From Solirubrobacteraceae bacterium (lineage in GTDB: Bacteria > Actinomycetota > Thermoleophilia > Solirubrobacterales > Solirubrobacteraceae), in assembly GCA_030038955.1 (NCBI GenBank), contig JASHQV010000193.1, positions 1-33,309 on the forward strand: a stretch of 33,309 bases of DNA. The letters are read 5' to 3'. The notes below the pieces were generated by a model that was given only the letters and a program-made list of their open reading frames with translations, did not search any database and was not told where the DNA came from. Positions 17,632 to 26,341 of the stretch are shown piece after piece. The stretch's first letter is position 1; every line of letters starts with the position of its first letter. The translations under genes were made by a program, and so were the position numbers.

Positions 17632-17646
17632 GAACGATTACCGGAC
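17632..17646. promoter_or_regulatory. Putative IclR operator just upstream of the FAH-led operon and divergent from the IclR gene
   Basis: GAACGATTACCGGAC; CGATTACCG is 8/9 to CGATTATCG, 6 bp before the FAH ATG. Confidence 0.4.
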
Positions 17647-17652
17647 GCTGCT

Positions 17653-18609
17653 ATGAAACTGGTTTCATACGAGCAGGGCGGCCGGCCTCGCCTTGGCGCA
17701 CTGGACGACCGCCTGGGAGTGATTGATCTCCGCCGCGCCTACGCGCTGCTTCTGCTTGCACAGGGCGAGTCGGCGCCGGTCGCCAGAGCCCTGGCACAGG
17801 CCCGGATTCCACTGGAGGCAGACGCGTTCCTCGTCACCGGGCAGAGCGGACGCGACGCCGCTCAAGCCGCAGTCCGGCACGCTGCCGGGCTCGACGACCG
17901 GACGGTCCGGCGTGAGGCGCTGGCGGTGCCGCCAGCCGACGCTCGACTGCTGCCGCCAGTCCCTCGGCCGCGGAAGGTCGTCTGCGTGGCGCGCAACTAC
18001 GCCGAGCATGCAAGAGAGGCAGGGCTGAAGCTCTCGGAGATCCCGATTCTGTTCGCGCGCTTTCCAGCCACGCTCGTCGCCCCCGGTGCCCCGGTGGTAG
18101 TGCCGACTGTGTCGCAGCAGGTCGACTGGGAGGGCGAGCTCGCGGTGGTCATCGGCAAGCACGGCCGCCACGTCCGTAAGGAGCAGGCAATGGACTACGT
18201 GGCGGGCTACTCGATCTTTAACGACGTTACCGTCCGCGACTACCAGTTTCGAACGACGCAGTACACGGAGGGCAAGAACTTTCACGCTTCGGGGCCGTTC
18301 GGGCCGTTCCTCGCTCTGACGGACGAGATCTCGGATCCCCACGAGCTCGAGATCGTTACGGAGGTCGACGGCGTCGAGAAGCAGCGGGCCAATACGGCGG
18401 ATCTGATCTTCGATATTCCGACTCTGGTGGAGCACATCTCGACCTTCATTGAGCTTGAGCCAGGGGACGTGATTCCCACGGGAACGCCGGCCGGCGTCGG
18501 GTTCAAACGTGAGCCGCCGGAGTTTCTGCGTCCCGGCCAGACGGTCACGGTACGCATCACCGGCTTGGGCGAGCTAGAGAACCCCGTAGTGGCGGAGAAG
18601 CAAAGTTGA
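17653..18609 (+). CDS. Fumarylacetoacetate hydrolase (FAH) family protein
   Basis: PRKVVCVARNYAEHAREAG, VDWEGELAVVIGKHGRHV, YSIFNDVTVRDYQ, GDVIPTGTPAGVGF. Confidence 0.93.
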   Translation: MKLVSYEQGGRPRLGALDDRLGVIDLRRAYALLLLAQGESAPVARALAQARIPLEADAFLVTGQSGRDAAQAAVRHAAGLDDRTVRREALAVPPADARLLPPVPRPRKVVCVARNYAEHAREAGLKLSEIPILFARFPATLVAPGAPVVVPTVSQQVDWEGELAVVIGKHGRHVRKEQAMDYVAGYSIFNDVTVRDYQFRTTQYTEGKNFHASGPFGPFLALTDEISDPHELEIVTEVDGVEKQRANTADLIFDIPTLVEHISTFIELEPGDVIPTGTPAGVGFKREPPEFLRPGQTVTVRITGLGELENPVVAEKQS

Positions 18610-19010
18610 GCTCGGAACGCTACAAGAAGGGGCTGGCGATCCGGCGCGAGGTCCTCGGTGCCGAGTATGTGGACGCCGCGCTGGCACGGGCGGACGACTT
18701 CAACCGCGAGTTTCAGGAGCTGGTGACCGAATACTGCTGGGGTGCCGCTTGGGGCGGCGAGACACTCAGCCGGCGAGACCGTAGCCTGCTCAATCTGGTG
18801 ATGATCGGCGCGCTCAATCGCGGCGAAGAGTTCAAGCTGCATCTCCGTGGCGCTCTCAACAACGGTTGCAGTCGAGCCGAGATAAAGGAGGCACTGATCC
18901 AGCTAGCGATCTACGCGGGCATTCCCGCCGGGATTGAGGCCTTTCGTCACGCGGGCGAGGTGTTCGCGTCGATAGATCGTGCTTCCTCGGACGAGGAGGG
19001 AATGCAATGA
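18606..19010 (+). CDS. Carboxymuconolactone decarboxylase (CMD) family protein
   Basis: RYKKGLAIRREVLGAEYVDAAL...LSRRDRSLLNLVMIGALNRGEEFKLHLRGALNNGCSRAEIKEALIQLAIYAGIPAGIEAF. TTG start overlaps the FAH stop (TTGA). Confidence 0.9.
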   Translation: MSSERYKKGLAIRREVLGAEYVDAALARADDFNREFQELVTEYCWGAAWGGETLSRRDRSLLNLVMIGALNRGEEFKLHLRGALNNGCSRAEIKEALIQLAIYAGIPAGIEAFRHAGEVFASIDRASSDEEGMQ

Positions 19011-20353
19011 GCACTGGGCGGAACCTCGAGTTCTACCTCTTCAATTTCGGTTCGTATCCGGATGTCCCACATGCCGACGACACGCCGCGTCGTTCGCTTT
19101 ACATCGATCTGCCGAACAGGTTCTACGACCCGCATAGAGGTCAATGGGTGCTCGACACCTACCTCGACACTCTGGCTTTTGGCGAGAAACTGGGCTTCGA
19201 TGGTATCTGTACTACAACGCAGATGGGTGGCCCGATTGGGATCACGCCGAGCTCTCTGCTACCCGCCGCATACTTGGCCGCCCGCACGGAGCGGATCAAG
19301 ATCGCTTGTCTTGGACCGATCCTCAACACGTACCTCTCGCCGATGCGGGCTGCCGAGGACATTGCGCTGCTCGATAACATGTCCGGTGGGCGTATCATCC
19401 TCGGGCTGCCAATGGGTCACGGGCAGAACTGGCACGCTGCCGGCGGCATGAACCCTGCGTACGCCCGGGAGCGCCATTGGGAGGCGCACGACCTGATGGT
19501 CAAGGCGTTCACCGAGCCGGGACCGTTTGAGTGGGTCGGAAAGCACTACCACGTCCCCTACGCCAATCTGTGGCCGAAGCCGATCCAGAAGCCCTACCCG
19601 GAGGTGTGGGTCCCGGCCGCCGGTTCTCGCATAACGTTTGAGCGGTGCGCTCAGCACCGATACACGTACCAGACGTTGTTCTCGCCACGCAAGGCACTCA
19701 AGCGCAACATCGAGGCGTTTCGTCGAGTGACCGAGGAGCATGGCTACACAGCGGAGGCGCGGCAGGTAGCTGTGGTGCTGTTCGTTCACGTCGCCGAGAC
19801 TGACAAGCAGGCGCGTCTTGAGGCAGAGCCACATATGCTGTGGGTGTTCCAGAACATGATTCGGGCCAACCGCTACGACGCGTTCCCGCCCGGCCACTTC
19901 AGCGTGGAATCGCTCCGCGGCTTCATGACCGCCGGCGGTTATCGCTCCCGCGACATCGGCGACATGACCTGGGAGGAGCTGGTCAACGAGGGCTGGGCCG
20001 TGATGGGCTCGCCCGACACCGTGATCGAGCAGCTGGAGGACGTCGTCGACGATCTCGGCGCCGGTCGCGTTGTGGTGATTGCCGATAACGGCGCCATGCC
20101 GAACTGGATGATCCGTAAGAGCATGACGCTGATGGCTGAACAGGTGATCCCGCGCTTCCGCCCGCCGGGCGGGGCGCCGATCTGGGCGCGCGAGGATCCG
20201 CGGCCCGTCCCCACGCATGCGCAGCTTGGTGCCGACCTGATTGACCGCGAGCTCCCCGCTCATCCGGTGGCGCAGATGCCCGATGGCCGCAAGATCGATG
20301 TTCGCACAAGCCACGTTCCCGACTTGCGCGACCAGTCGGGTGAGAGGAGCTGA
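19007..20353 (+). CDS. LLM-class (luciferase-like) flavin-dependent monooxygenase
   Basis: AYLAARTERIKIACLGPILNTYLSPMRAAEDIALLDNMSGGRIILGLPMGHG; ATGA overlap with the CMD gene. Confidence 0.9.
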   Translation: MSTGRNLEFYLFNFGSYPDVPHADDTPRRSLYIDLPNRFYDPHRGQWVLDTYLDTLAFGEKLGFDGICTTTQMGGPIGITPSSLLPAAYLAARTERIKIACLGPILNTYLSPMRAAEDIALLDNMSGGRIILGLPMGHGQNWHAAGGMNPAYARERHWEAHDLMVKAFTEPGPFEWVGKHYHVPYANLWPKPIQKPYPEVWVPAAGSRITFERCAQHRYTYQTLFSPRKALKRNIEAFRRVTEEHGYTAEARQVAVVLFVHVAETDKQARLEAEPHMLWVFQNMIRANRYDAFPPGHFSVESLRGFMTAGGYRSRDIGDMTWEELVNEGWAVMGSPDTVIEQLEDVVDDLGAGRVVVIADNGAMPNWMIRKSMTLMAEQVIPRFRPPGGAPIWAREDPRPVPTHAQLGADLIDRELPAHPVAQMPDGRKIDVRTSHVPDLRDQSGERS

Positions 20354-20355
20354 CG

Positions 20356-21531
20356 ATGACGATCAGATCTACCCGCGTCCCGCGCGAGGTGGCGCGTGCC
20401 GAGGCGGTGGGGAGCCTACTGCGCAATCCTCGGATCAGTGAGCAGCTGAAGTACCTGTTCGAAGGCCAGACGACAGCTCTGCGCCCACTCGTACTGCGCG
20501 AGCGACCACAAGAGATCGCCACACTTAATCGGCTGGCCGACAAGACGATCGCCGGCCTTGTTCAGCATCAGATCGATGCTGGCCTAGATGTGGTCAGCGA
20601 TGGGGAAGTACGCCGGACGAGTTTCCTCAGTTCGTTCTACGATGCCGTGGAGGGGTTCCGGGCCCCACCGGAGCGGATGTCGGTCCACGACGATGAGGGC
20701 AACCTCATCTATGAGACGTTTAACGACCCGGTTGTCGCCAAACGCCTGCACAAGACGTACAGCCCGGCTGCCGAGGAGGCAACCTTCATGCGCTCGCTGA
20801 CCGATTACCCATTCAAGATCACGCTTCCGGCTCCCTCCTACTATTTCACGGACTTCGTCCCGATCGGCGAGTCGAGCTATAAGCACAAGCTCGAGTTCGT
20901 CGAGGATGTGTTGCACATCACCAAGCAGCTCGTAGCTGAGGCGATTGCCGCGGGCGCAACCTGGATTCAGTTCGACTTTCCGCTCTACCCGGCTTTGGTT
21001 GCCACCTCGATGAGCGAGTATGGATCGATGATCGAGCAGGTCGGTGAGAGCACGGACTGGCTGCTCGACAAGGCGCTTCAGGTCGACCGGGCCGTCACGG
21101 AGGACATCCCCGACGGCGTGATGGTCGCCCTTCATCTCTGTCGAGGCAACCTTCCAGGCGGCTTCTGGAGCGGATCGCTGGCACCAATCGCCGAGCGCAT
21201 GTTCAGCGAGCTCCCGCACAAGCGCTTCCTATTCGAGTGGGAGGACCTCTCCCGTGATGGCGACTACGAGCCGATCAAGTACGTGCCGCGCGACAGGATC
21301 ATGGCGATGGGCGTAGTCAGCACCAAGACCCCGAACGTCGAATCAGAGGACGAGATCGTGGGACGGATCGAAACGGCCAGCCAGTACCTCGACGCGGACC
21401 AGCTGGCGCTGTGCACGCAGTGCGGTTTCGCATCACTGTTCGCCGATCATCTAGTCGAAGCCGAAGACGCACAGTGGCGCAAGCTCGAGCTGATCGGGCG
21501 GGTAGCTGACCGGGTGTGGGGAAGCAGCTGA
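20356..21531 (+). CDS. Core-MetE-like (COG0620-type) zinc methyltransferase, second complete paralog
   Basis: AEAVGSLLRNPRISEQLK...DVVSDGEVRRTSFLSSFYDAVEGF; LHLCRGN and LCTQCGFAS zinc-ligand motifs. Confidence 0.88.
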   Translation: MTIRSTRVPREVARAEAVGSLLRNPRISEQLKYLFEGQTTALRPLVLRERPQEIATLNRLADKTIAGLVQHQIDAGLDVVSDGEVRRTSFLSSFYDAVEGFRAPPERMSVHDDEGNLIYETFNDPVVAKRLHKTYSPAAEEATFMRSLTDYPFKITLPAPSYYFTDFVPIGESSYKHKLEFVEDVLHITKQLVAEAIAAGATWIQFDFPLYPALVATSMSEYGSMIEQVGESTDWLLDKALQVDRAVTEDIPDGVMVALHLCRGNLPGGFWSGSLAPIAERMFSELPHKRFLFEWEDLSRDGDYEPIKYVPRDRIMAMGVVSTKTPNVESEDEIVGRIETASQYLDADQLALCTQCGFASLFADHLVEAEDAQWRKLELIGRVADRVWGSS

Positions 21532-21556
21532 GGGTCGCGACGGAAGGGATGAGCGC

Positions 21557-22381
21557 ATGAGCGAGAGCGAGGTCGAAGAGCGGCGCTGGGTGCATTGGAC
21601 CGAGCCAGAATGGGTTGAGATTGATGGGGTCCAGACGGCTTACCGCCGGAAGGGTGCGGGACCGCCGTTGCTGTACCTTCATGGCGCCGGACTCACGCGC
21701 CAGTGGCTGCCACTCTACGAGTATCTGAGCGCCCATTTTGACGTGATCGTGCCTGAGCACCCCGGCTTCGGCGACACCAAGATGCCCGATTGGCTGCGCT
21801 CAGTTGACGACCTCGTTCTGCACTACGATGGTCTTATCGATACCCTCGGCGTCGACGGCGTGCATCTCGTTGGACATTCCGTCGGTGGGTGGATAGGCGC
21901 GTCGCTGGCGATCACCTACCCACATCGCTTCGCCAGCCTGGCGCTGATCACGCCCGTCGGGCTGCGCATGCCCGAGGCACCGATCGCCGATGTGTTCCGG
22001 ATCGGCCCGGAGCAAGCCTTTGACCTGCTTCTGAACGGGGCGCAGGCGGAGAAGTACCTCGAGTACTTCGAGCAGGCCGGAGAGCTCGAGGACACGATCC
22101 AGGCCTACAGCGAATCGATCACATTCGCGCGGCTTCTATGGAACCCACGCTACGACATCCGTCTCGACCACCGGCTGGAGCGCATCAGGATCCCCACGCT
22201 CGTGATCGGCGCCGATTCAGACCGTGTCGTCCCGAACGCCCACATCGCGCGCTGGGCTGAGCTGATTCCGGGAGCCGAGACAACCACGATCCGGGGTGAC
22301 TCGGAGCCCACCGGCCACCTACTGATCATCCAGCAGCCGAAGCCGTTGGCGGAGGCTGTAACCGCGCACGCGCTGGCATGA
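21557..22381 (+). CDS. Alpha/beta-hydrolase (resembles meta-cleavage product hydrolases)
   Basis: PPLLYLHGAG, LVGHSVGGWIGASLA nucleophile elbow, PTLVIGADSDRVVP. Confidence 0.88.
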   Translation: MSESEVEERRWVHWTEPEWVEIDGVQTAYRRKGAGPPLLYLHGAGLTRQWLPLYEYLSAHFDVIVPEHPGFGDTKMPDWLRSVDDLVLHYDGLIDTLGVDGVHLVGHSVGGWIGASLAITYPHRFASLALITPVGLRMPEAPIADVFRIGPEQAFDLLLNGAQAEKYLEYFEQAGELEDTIQAYSESITFARLLWNPRYDIRLDHRLERIRIPTLVIGADSDRVVPNAHIARWAELIPGAETTTIRGDSEPTGHLLIIQQPKPLAEAVTAHALA

Positions 22382-23805
22382 ACAGTAGGAACAGCGCTGC
22401 CATCAGCCGCCCGCAGGCCAGTGGAATCTCGCACTGGTTTGCGCAGCTCTACCCGGACGGATGCCCGCGTCGAACGACCCTATCGGGCCTGGTCGAGACC
22501 GACGTTTGCATCGTCGGGGCGGGCTACAGCGGCCTATGGACCGCCTACGAGCTGCGCCGGGCCGACCCAACACTTGACGTGGTCGTGGTGGAAGCGGAGG
22601 TCGCTGGCTTCGGCGCGTCTGGGCGCAATGGCGGTGCGGTCATCGCGCTCCTGCAGGGAACTCGTGAGCAGTGGGCACTACGAGGCGACGGACGCCGCGG
22701 TGCGATTGCGCTCGAACGTGAGATCATCCGTACAGTCGACGAGATTGGCGAGACAGTTCACCGCGAGGGTATCGACTGCGCTTTCTCCAAGAACGGGGTG
22801 CTTGAGGTAGCGCGCACCCAGACCGAGCTCCTTCACTTTCGCCACATGGTGCAGCGCGACCGCGAGTGGGGTTTTGGCCCCGACGACTACACGATGCTCG
22901 GCGCTGACGAAACTCGGCGACGCGTGGCGGTGGATGGCGCACTCGGTGCACGATTCAGCCCTCACTGCGCGAGCATCCATCCGGGCGCGCTGGTACGTGG
23001 ACTCGCTGACGCAACCGAGCGCGCGGGCGCCGTTATCTACGAAGGCTCGCCGGTACGATCGATTGAGCCAGGACGCGCTACCACTGTAGAGGGACAGGTG
23101 CGCGCTCGGTATGTGATTCGCGCGACTGAGGCGTACACCGAGAGTCTCGAATCCGATCACCGCCAAATCGTGCCGGTGCACACTTCGATGCTGGCGACGG
23201 CGCCGATCCCAGACGAGACCTGGGCACAGATCGGCTGGGCCGGGCGGGAGGCGCTACTTGCTGAGCACCCCTTCCTTCACCTTCAGCACACAGCCGATCA
23301 GCGGATCACGATCGGCGGCGACGACAACCGAATCCCTTACCGCTACGGCTCGCGACCCAGCCCTTTAGGCGGCGCGCCCAAGCGGGTCGTACACATGTAC
23401 CACTCAGAGCTACTGCGGCTGTTCCCTGCCCTGCGCGAGATACCCATCGAGCACACCTGGCAAGGTGTGTTTGGCGCACCGCGCAGTTGGATGCCGGGCG
23501 TCCATCTGGATCGCGACACAGGGCTTGGATGGGTCGGCGGCTACGTCGGCGAAGGGGTGGCACCGTCGAACCTTGCTGGGCGCACGATGCGCGACTTGGT
23601 GCTTGGACGCGACACCGAGCTCACCCGGCTGCCACTGGTGGAGCCGCCGATACGGCGCTGGGAGCCCGAGCCTCTTCGGTTCATCGGCGCTGCAGTGGTT
23701 GCGACGATGCGCAATGTCGGCACCCGCCGCGAGCTGCGAACAGACCGACCATCACGGTTGATCACGATGGGCAATCGTCTGGCGGGATACCAGGGTCATG
23801 GTTGA
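22378..23805 (+). CDS. FAD-dependent oxidoreductase, DAO family (gamma-glutamylputrescine oxidase-like)
   Basis: VETDVCIVGAGYSGLWTAYELRRADPTLDVVVVEAEVAGFGASGRNGGAV; ATGA overlap with the hydrolase gene. Confidence 0.88.
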   Translation: MNSRNSAAISRPQASGISHWFAQLYPDGCPRRTTLSGLVETDVCIVGAGYSGLWTAYELRRADPTLDVVVVEAEVAGFGASGRNGGAVIALLQGTREQWALRGDGRRGAIALEREIIRTVDEIGETVHREGIDCAFSKNGVLEVARTQTELLHFRHMVQRDREWGFGPDDYTMLGADETRRRVAVDGALGARFSPHCASIHPGALVRGLADATERAGAVIYEGSPVRSIEPGRATTVEGQVRARYVIRATEAYTESLESDHRQIVPVHTSMLATAPIPDETWAQIGWAGREALLAEHPFLHLQHTADQRITIGGDDNRIPYRYGSRPSPLGGAPKRVVHMYHSELLRLFPALREIPIEHTWQGVFGAPRSWMPGVHLDRDTGLGWVGGYVGEGVAPSNLAGRTMRDLVLGRDTELTRLPLVEPPIRRWEPEPLRFIGAAVVATMRNVGTRRELRTDRPSRLITMGNRLAGYQGHG

Positions 23806-24144
23806 CCCGTTCAACTGCAGGTTGCGGCTGAGTGCAGTTGTGCTGGCATTCTGCTCTGGCGGGACGGCTCGGACCGCGCGTGTCGAGTGGGTCAGCCATA
23901 CGCACAGGACGGGTCTGCGACAGCGAACTCCGAGTTCGTGACCGAGCCTACGCAGATAAACACCCGATCGAGCATCTCCCGTCACGCCAGGTCCTTTGCA
24001 CGCAGATCCACGCGAGCGCAGGGAAAGCATGATTGATCGACGCAACTATGGGTTCAGCTATGTGTCACGTACACAATTTGCTGAGCGGCTGCCGGCAGTC
24101 CGTCACGCTGGCGAGCGGGGTGGCGCGCGCACGTCACCCTGGGC

Positions 24145-25074
24145 TCACATCAGCTCGACGGACTCGTGCTCGAAACGGCTGAACTCGCGCATCTCGGCGA
24201 CTCGGGCGTGAATCTCATCCATTGTCAGGTGTGCGACGCGGTCGGTGCCGAACTCCTCGACGTTGAACGACGCCACGGCCGTGCCGTAGGCCATCGCGCG
24301 ACGGAGAGCCTCGGCATCGTCGCGGGTGTCGGCGTGACGGGCGAGGTATCCCACGAACCCACCGGCGAACGTGTCGCCGGCGCCGGTGGGGTCGATCACG
24401 GTCTCCAGCGGGTAGGCGGGCAGCGCGAAGAAGGTTTCCTCCGTGATCAGCATCGCGCCATACTCGCCCTGCTTGGCCACGACCACCGACGGGCCCCATC
24501 CCAGCACCGTTCGCGCGGCCGCGACGGTGTTCGGCCGCTCGGTGAGTTGACGTAGCTCGGCGTCGTTGAGGATCAGGCAGTCGACCCGTTCGATCACCTC
24601 CAGCAGCGCCGGCCTCGCGCTCTCGATCCACAGGTTCATCGAGTCGAGCGCCACGAAGCCGGCGCGGCACTGATCGAGTACCTCGCGCTGCAGCTCCGGC
24701 TGGATGTTGGCCAGGAACAGCACATCGCTCTCGCGCGAGGCGGTCGACAGCTTGGGCTGGAAGTCCGCGAACACGCCGAGCTGGGTATCGAGCGTCTCCC
24801 GCGAGTTCAGGTCCCAGCCGTACTCGCCCGCCCAGGAGAACGTCTGCCCGTCCGGGCGGCGCTCGACGTCGCCGATGTCGGTGCCGCGGGTCGCGAGCAC
24901 CGCGAGCTCGCGCTCGCCGAAGTCGGTGCCGACCGGTCCAACGACCCGCACCCGGTCGAAGAACGACGCGGCGAGCGCGAAGTGCGTTGCCGCCCCGCCG
25001 AGCATCCGCTCCCGCTCACCGAACGGCGTCGTGACCGAGTCAAAAGCGATCGAGCCGACCACGGTGACGCTCAC
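24145..25074 (-). CDS. PfkB-family kinase (ribokinase/adenosine-kinase-like)
   Basis: VTVVGSIAFDSVTTPFGER...LGGAATHFALAASFF; C-terminal IDPTGAGDTFAGGFVGYLA. GTG start at 25074 preceded by GGGAGGGG. Confidence 0.88.
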   Translation of the reverse strand: MSVTVVGSIAFDSVTTPFGERERMLGGAATHFALAASFFDRVRVVGPVGTDFGERELAVLATRGTDIGDVERRPDGQTFSWAGEYGWDLNSRETLDTQLGVFADFQPKLSTASRESDVLFLANIQPELQREVLDQCRAGFVALDSMNLWIESARPALLEVIERVDCLILNDAELRQLTERPNTVAAARTVLGWGPSVVVAKQGEYGAMLITEETFFALPAYPLETVIDPTGAGDTFAGGFVGYLARHADTRDDAEALRRAMAYGTAVASFNVEEFGTDRVAHLTMDEIHARVAEMREFSRFEHESVELM

Positions 25075-25105
25075 CGCGAGCCCCCTCCCGCCGGTCGCGC
25101 AGGGC

Positions 25106-26341
25106 TCACACCGGCACCTCCCCAGCCGACCGCGGGTCGTCCAGCCCGGCGGCGTTGCGGAGCTCCGTGGCCTTATCGGTCCGCTCCCACGTGAAGTCCG
25201 GCTCCTCACGCCCGAAATGGCCATACGCAGCGGTCTTCTGATAGATCGGCCGATGCAACTTCAGATACTCACGAATCGCCGCCGGACGCAAATCAAAATG
25301 CTGCTCAACCAACTCCAACAACCGCGCCCGCCCAACCCTCTCGGTCCCAAACGTCTCAACCATCACCGACAACGGACGCGCCACCCCAATCGCATACGCC
25401 ACCTGCAGCTCAACCCGCTCAGCCAACCCCGCCGCAACCAAGTTCTTCGCCACATACCGAGCCGCATACGAAGCCGAGCGATCAACCTTCGACGGATCCT
25501 TACCCGAGAACGCCCCACCACCATGTCGCGCCATCCCACCATACGTATCAACAATGATCTTCCGGCCCGTCATCCCACAATCCCCCATCGGCCCGCCAAT
25601 CACAAACCGACCCGTCGGATTCACCAGAAAACCGCGATACAGCCTCTGAGCATCAAACAGCCCCGCCGGCAGCACCGGCTCGACCACATGCTCCCACAAA
25701 TCCTCCTTGATCAACGCCTCCGACCCATCCCGATGCTGCGTCGAGACCAACAGCTTCACAACCTCCACCGGCCGACCATCGACATAACGAACCGTCACCT
25801 GCGTCTTACCATCCGGACGCAAATACGGAACGATCCCCTCCTTACGCACATCCGCGAGCCGCTTCGCCAACCGATGCGCCAACGAGATCGGCAACGGCAT
25901 CAACTCCTCCGTCTCACTCGTCGCATAGCCAAACATCATCCCCTGATCACCCGCGCCAACCAAATCCAGCGCGTCCTCGTCACCCGGATCAGTCCGCGAC
26001 TCAAACGCCCGCTCCACCCCCTGCGCGATATCCGGAGACTGCTTATCAATCGTGCTGACCACCGCACACGTATCGCAATCAAACCCGTACGTCGCATCGG
26101 TATAGCCAACCCGCCTGACCGTCTCCCGCGTCACCTCCTGGACATCCACATACGTATCAGTCGTGATCTCCCCCGAAACCACCACCAAACCCGTATTCAC
26201 CAACGTCTCACACGCCACATGCCCCAACGGATCATCCCGCAACACAGCATCCAACACACCATCAGAGATCTGATCAGCAATCTTATCCGGATGCCCCTCC
26301 GTAACCGACTCCGAGGTGAACAGGAACTCGTTATCAGCCAT
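25106..26341 (-). CDS. metK: S-adenosylmethionine synthetase (methionine adenosyltransferase)
   Basis: [27 protein letters not shown]...[12 protein letters not shown]...[23 protein letters not shown]. Confidence 0.98.
   Translation of the reverse strand: MADNEFLFTSESVTEGHPDKIADQISDGVLDAVLRDDPLGHVACETLVNTGLVVVSGEITTDTYVDVQEVTRETVRRVGYTDATYGFDCDTCAVVSTIDKQSPDIAQGVERAFESRTDPGDEDALDLVGAGDQGMMFGYATSETEELMPLPISLAHRLAKRLADVRKEGIVPYLRPDGKTQVTVRYVDGRPVEVVKLLVSTQHRDGSEALIKEDLWEHVVEPVLPAGLFDAQRLYRGFLVNPTGRFVIGGPMGDCGMTGRKIIVDTYGGMARHGGGAFSGKDPSKVDRSASYAARYVAKNLVAAGLAERVELQVAYAIGVARPLSVMVETFGTERVGRARLLELVEQHFDLRPAAIREYLKLHRPIYQKTAAYGHFGREEPDFTWERTDKATELRNAAGLDDPRSAGEVPV

Noticed and set aside
18606-19010. 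Calling the CMD gene pcaC and the cluster a protocatechuate pathway
   Set aside because: No pcaGH, pcaB or pcaD-like partners are seen; family-level call only.
19259-20314. 351-aa minus-strand ORF
   Set aside because: Antisense to the LLM monooxygenase gene; typical high-GC shadow ORF.
24061-24075. TGTGTCACGTACACA inverted repeat
   Set aside because: Single occurrence in a convergent gap with no promoter context; not supportable as an operator.
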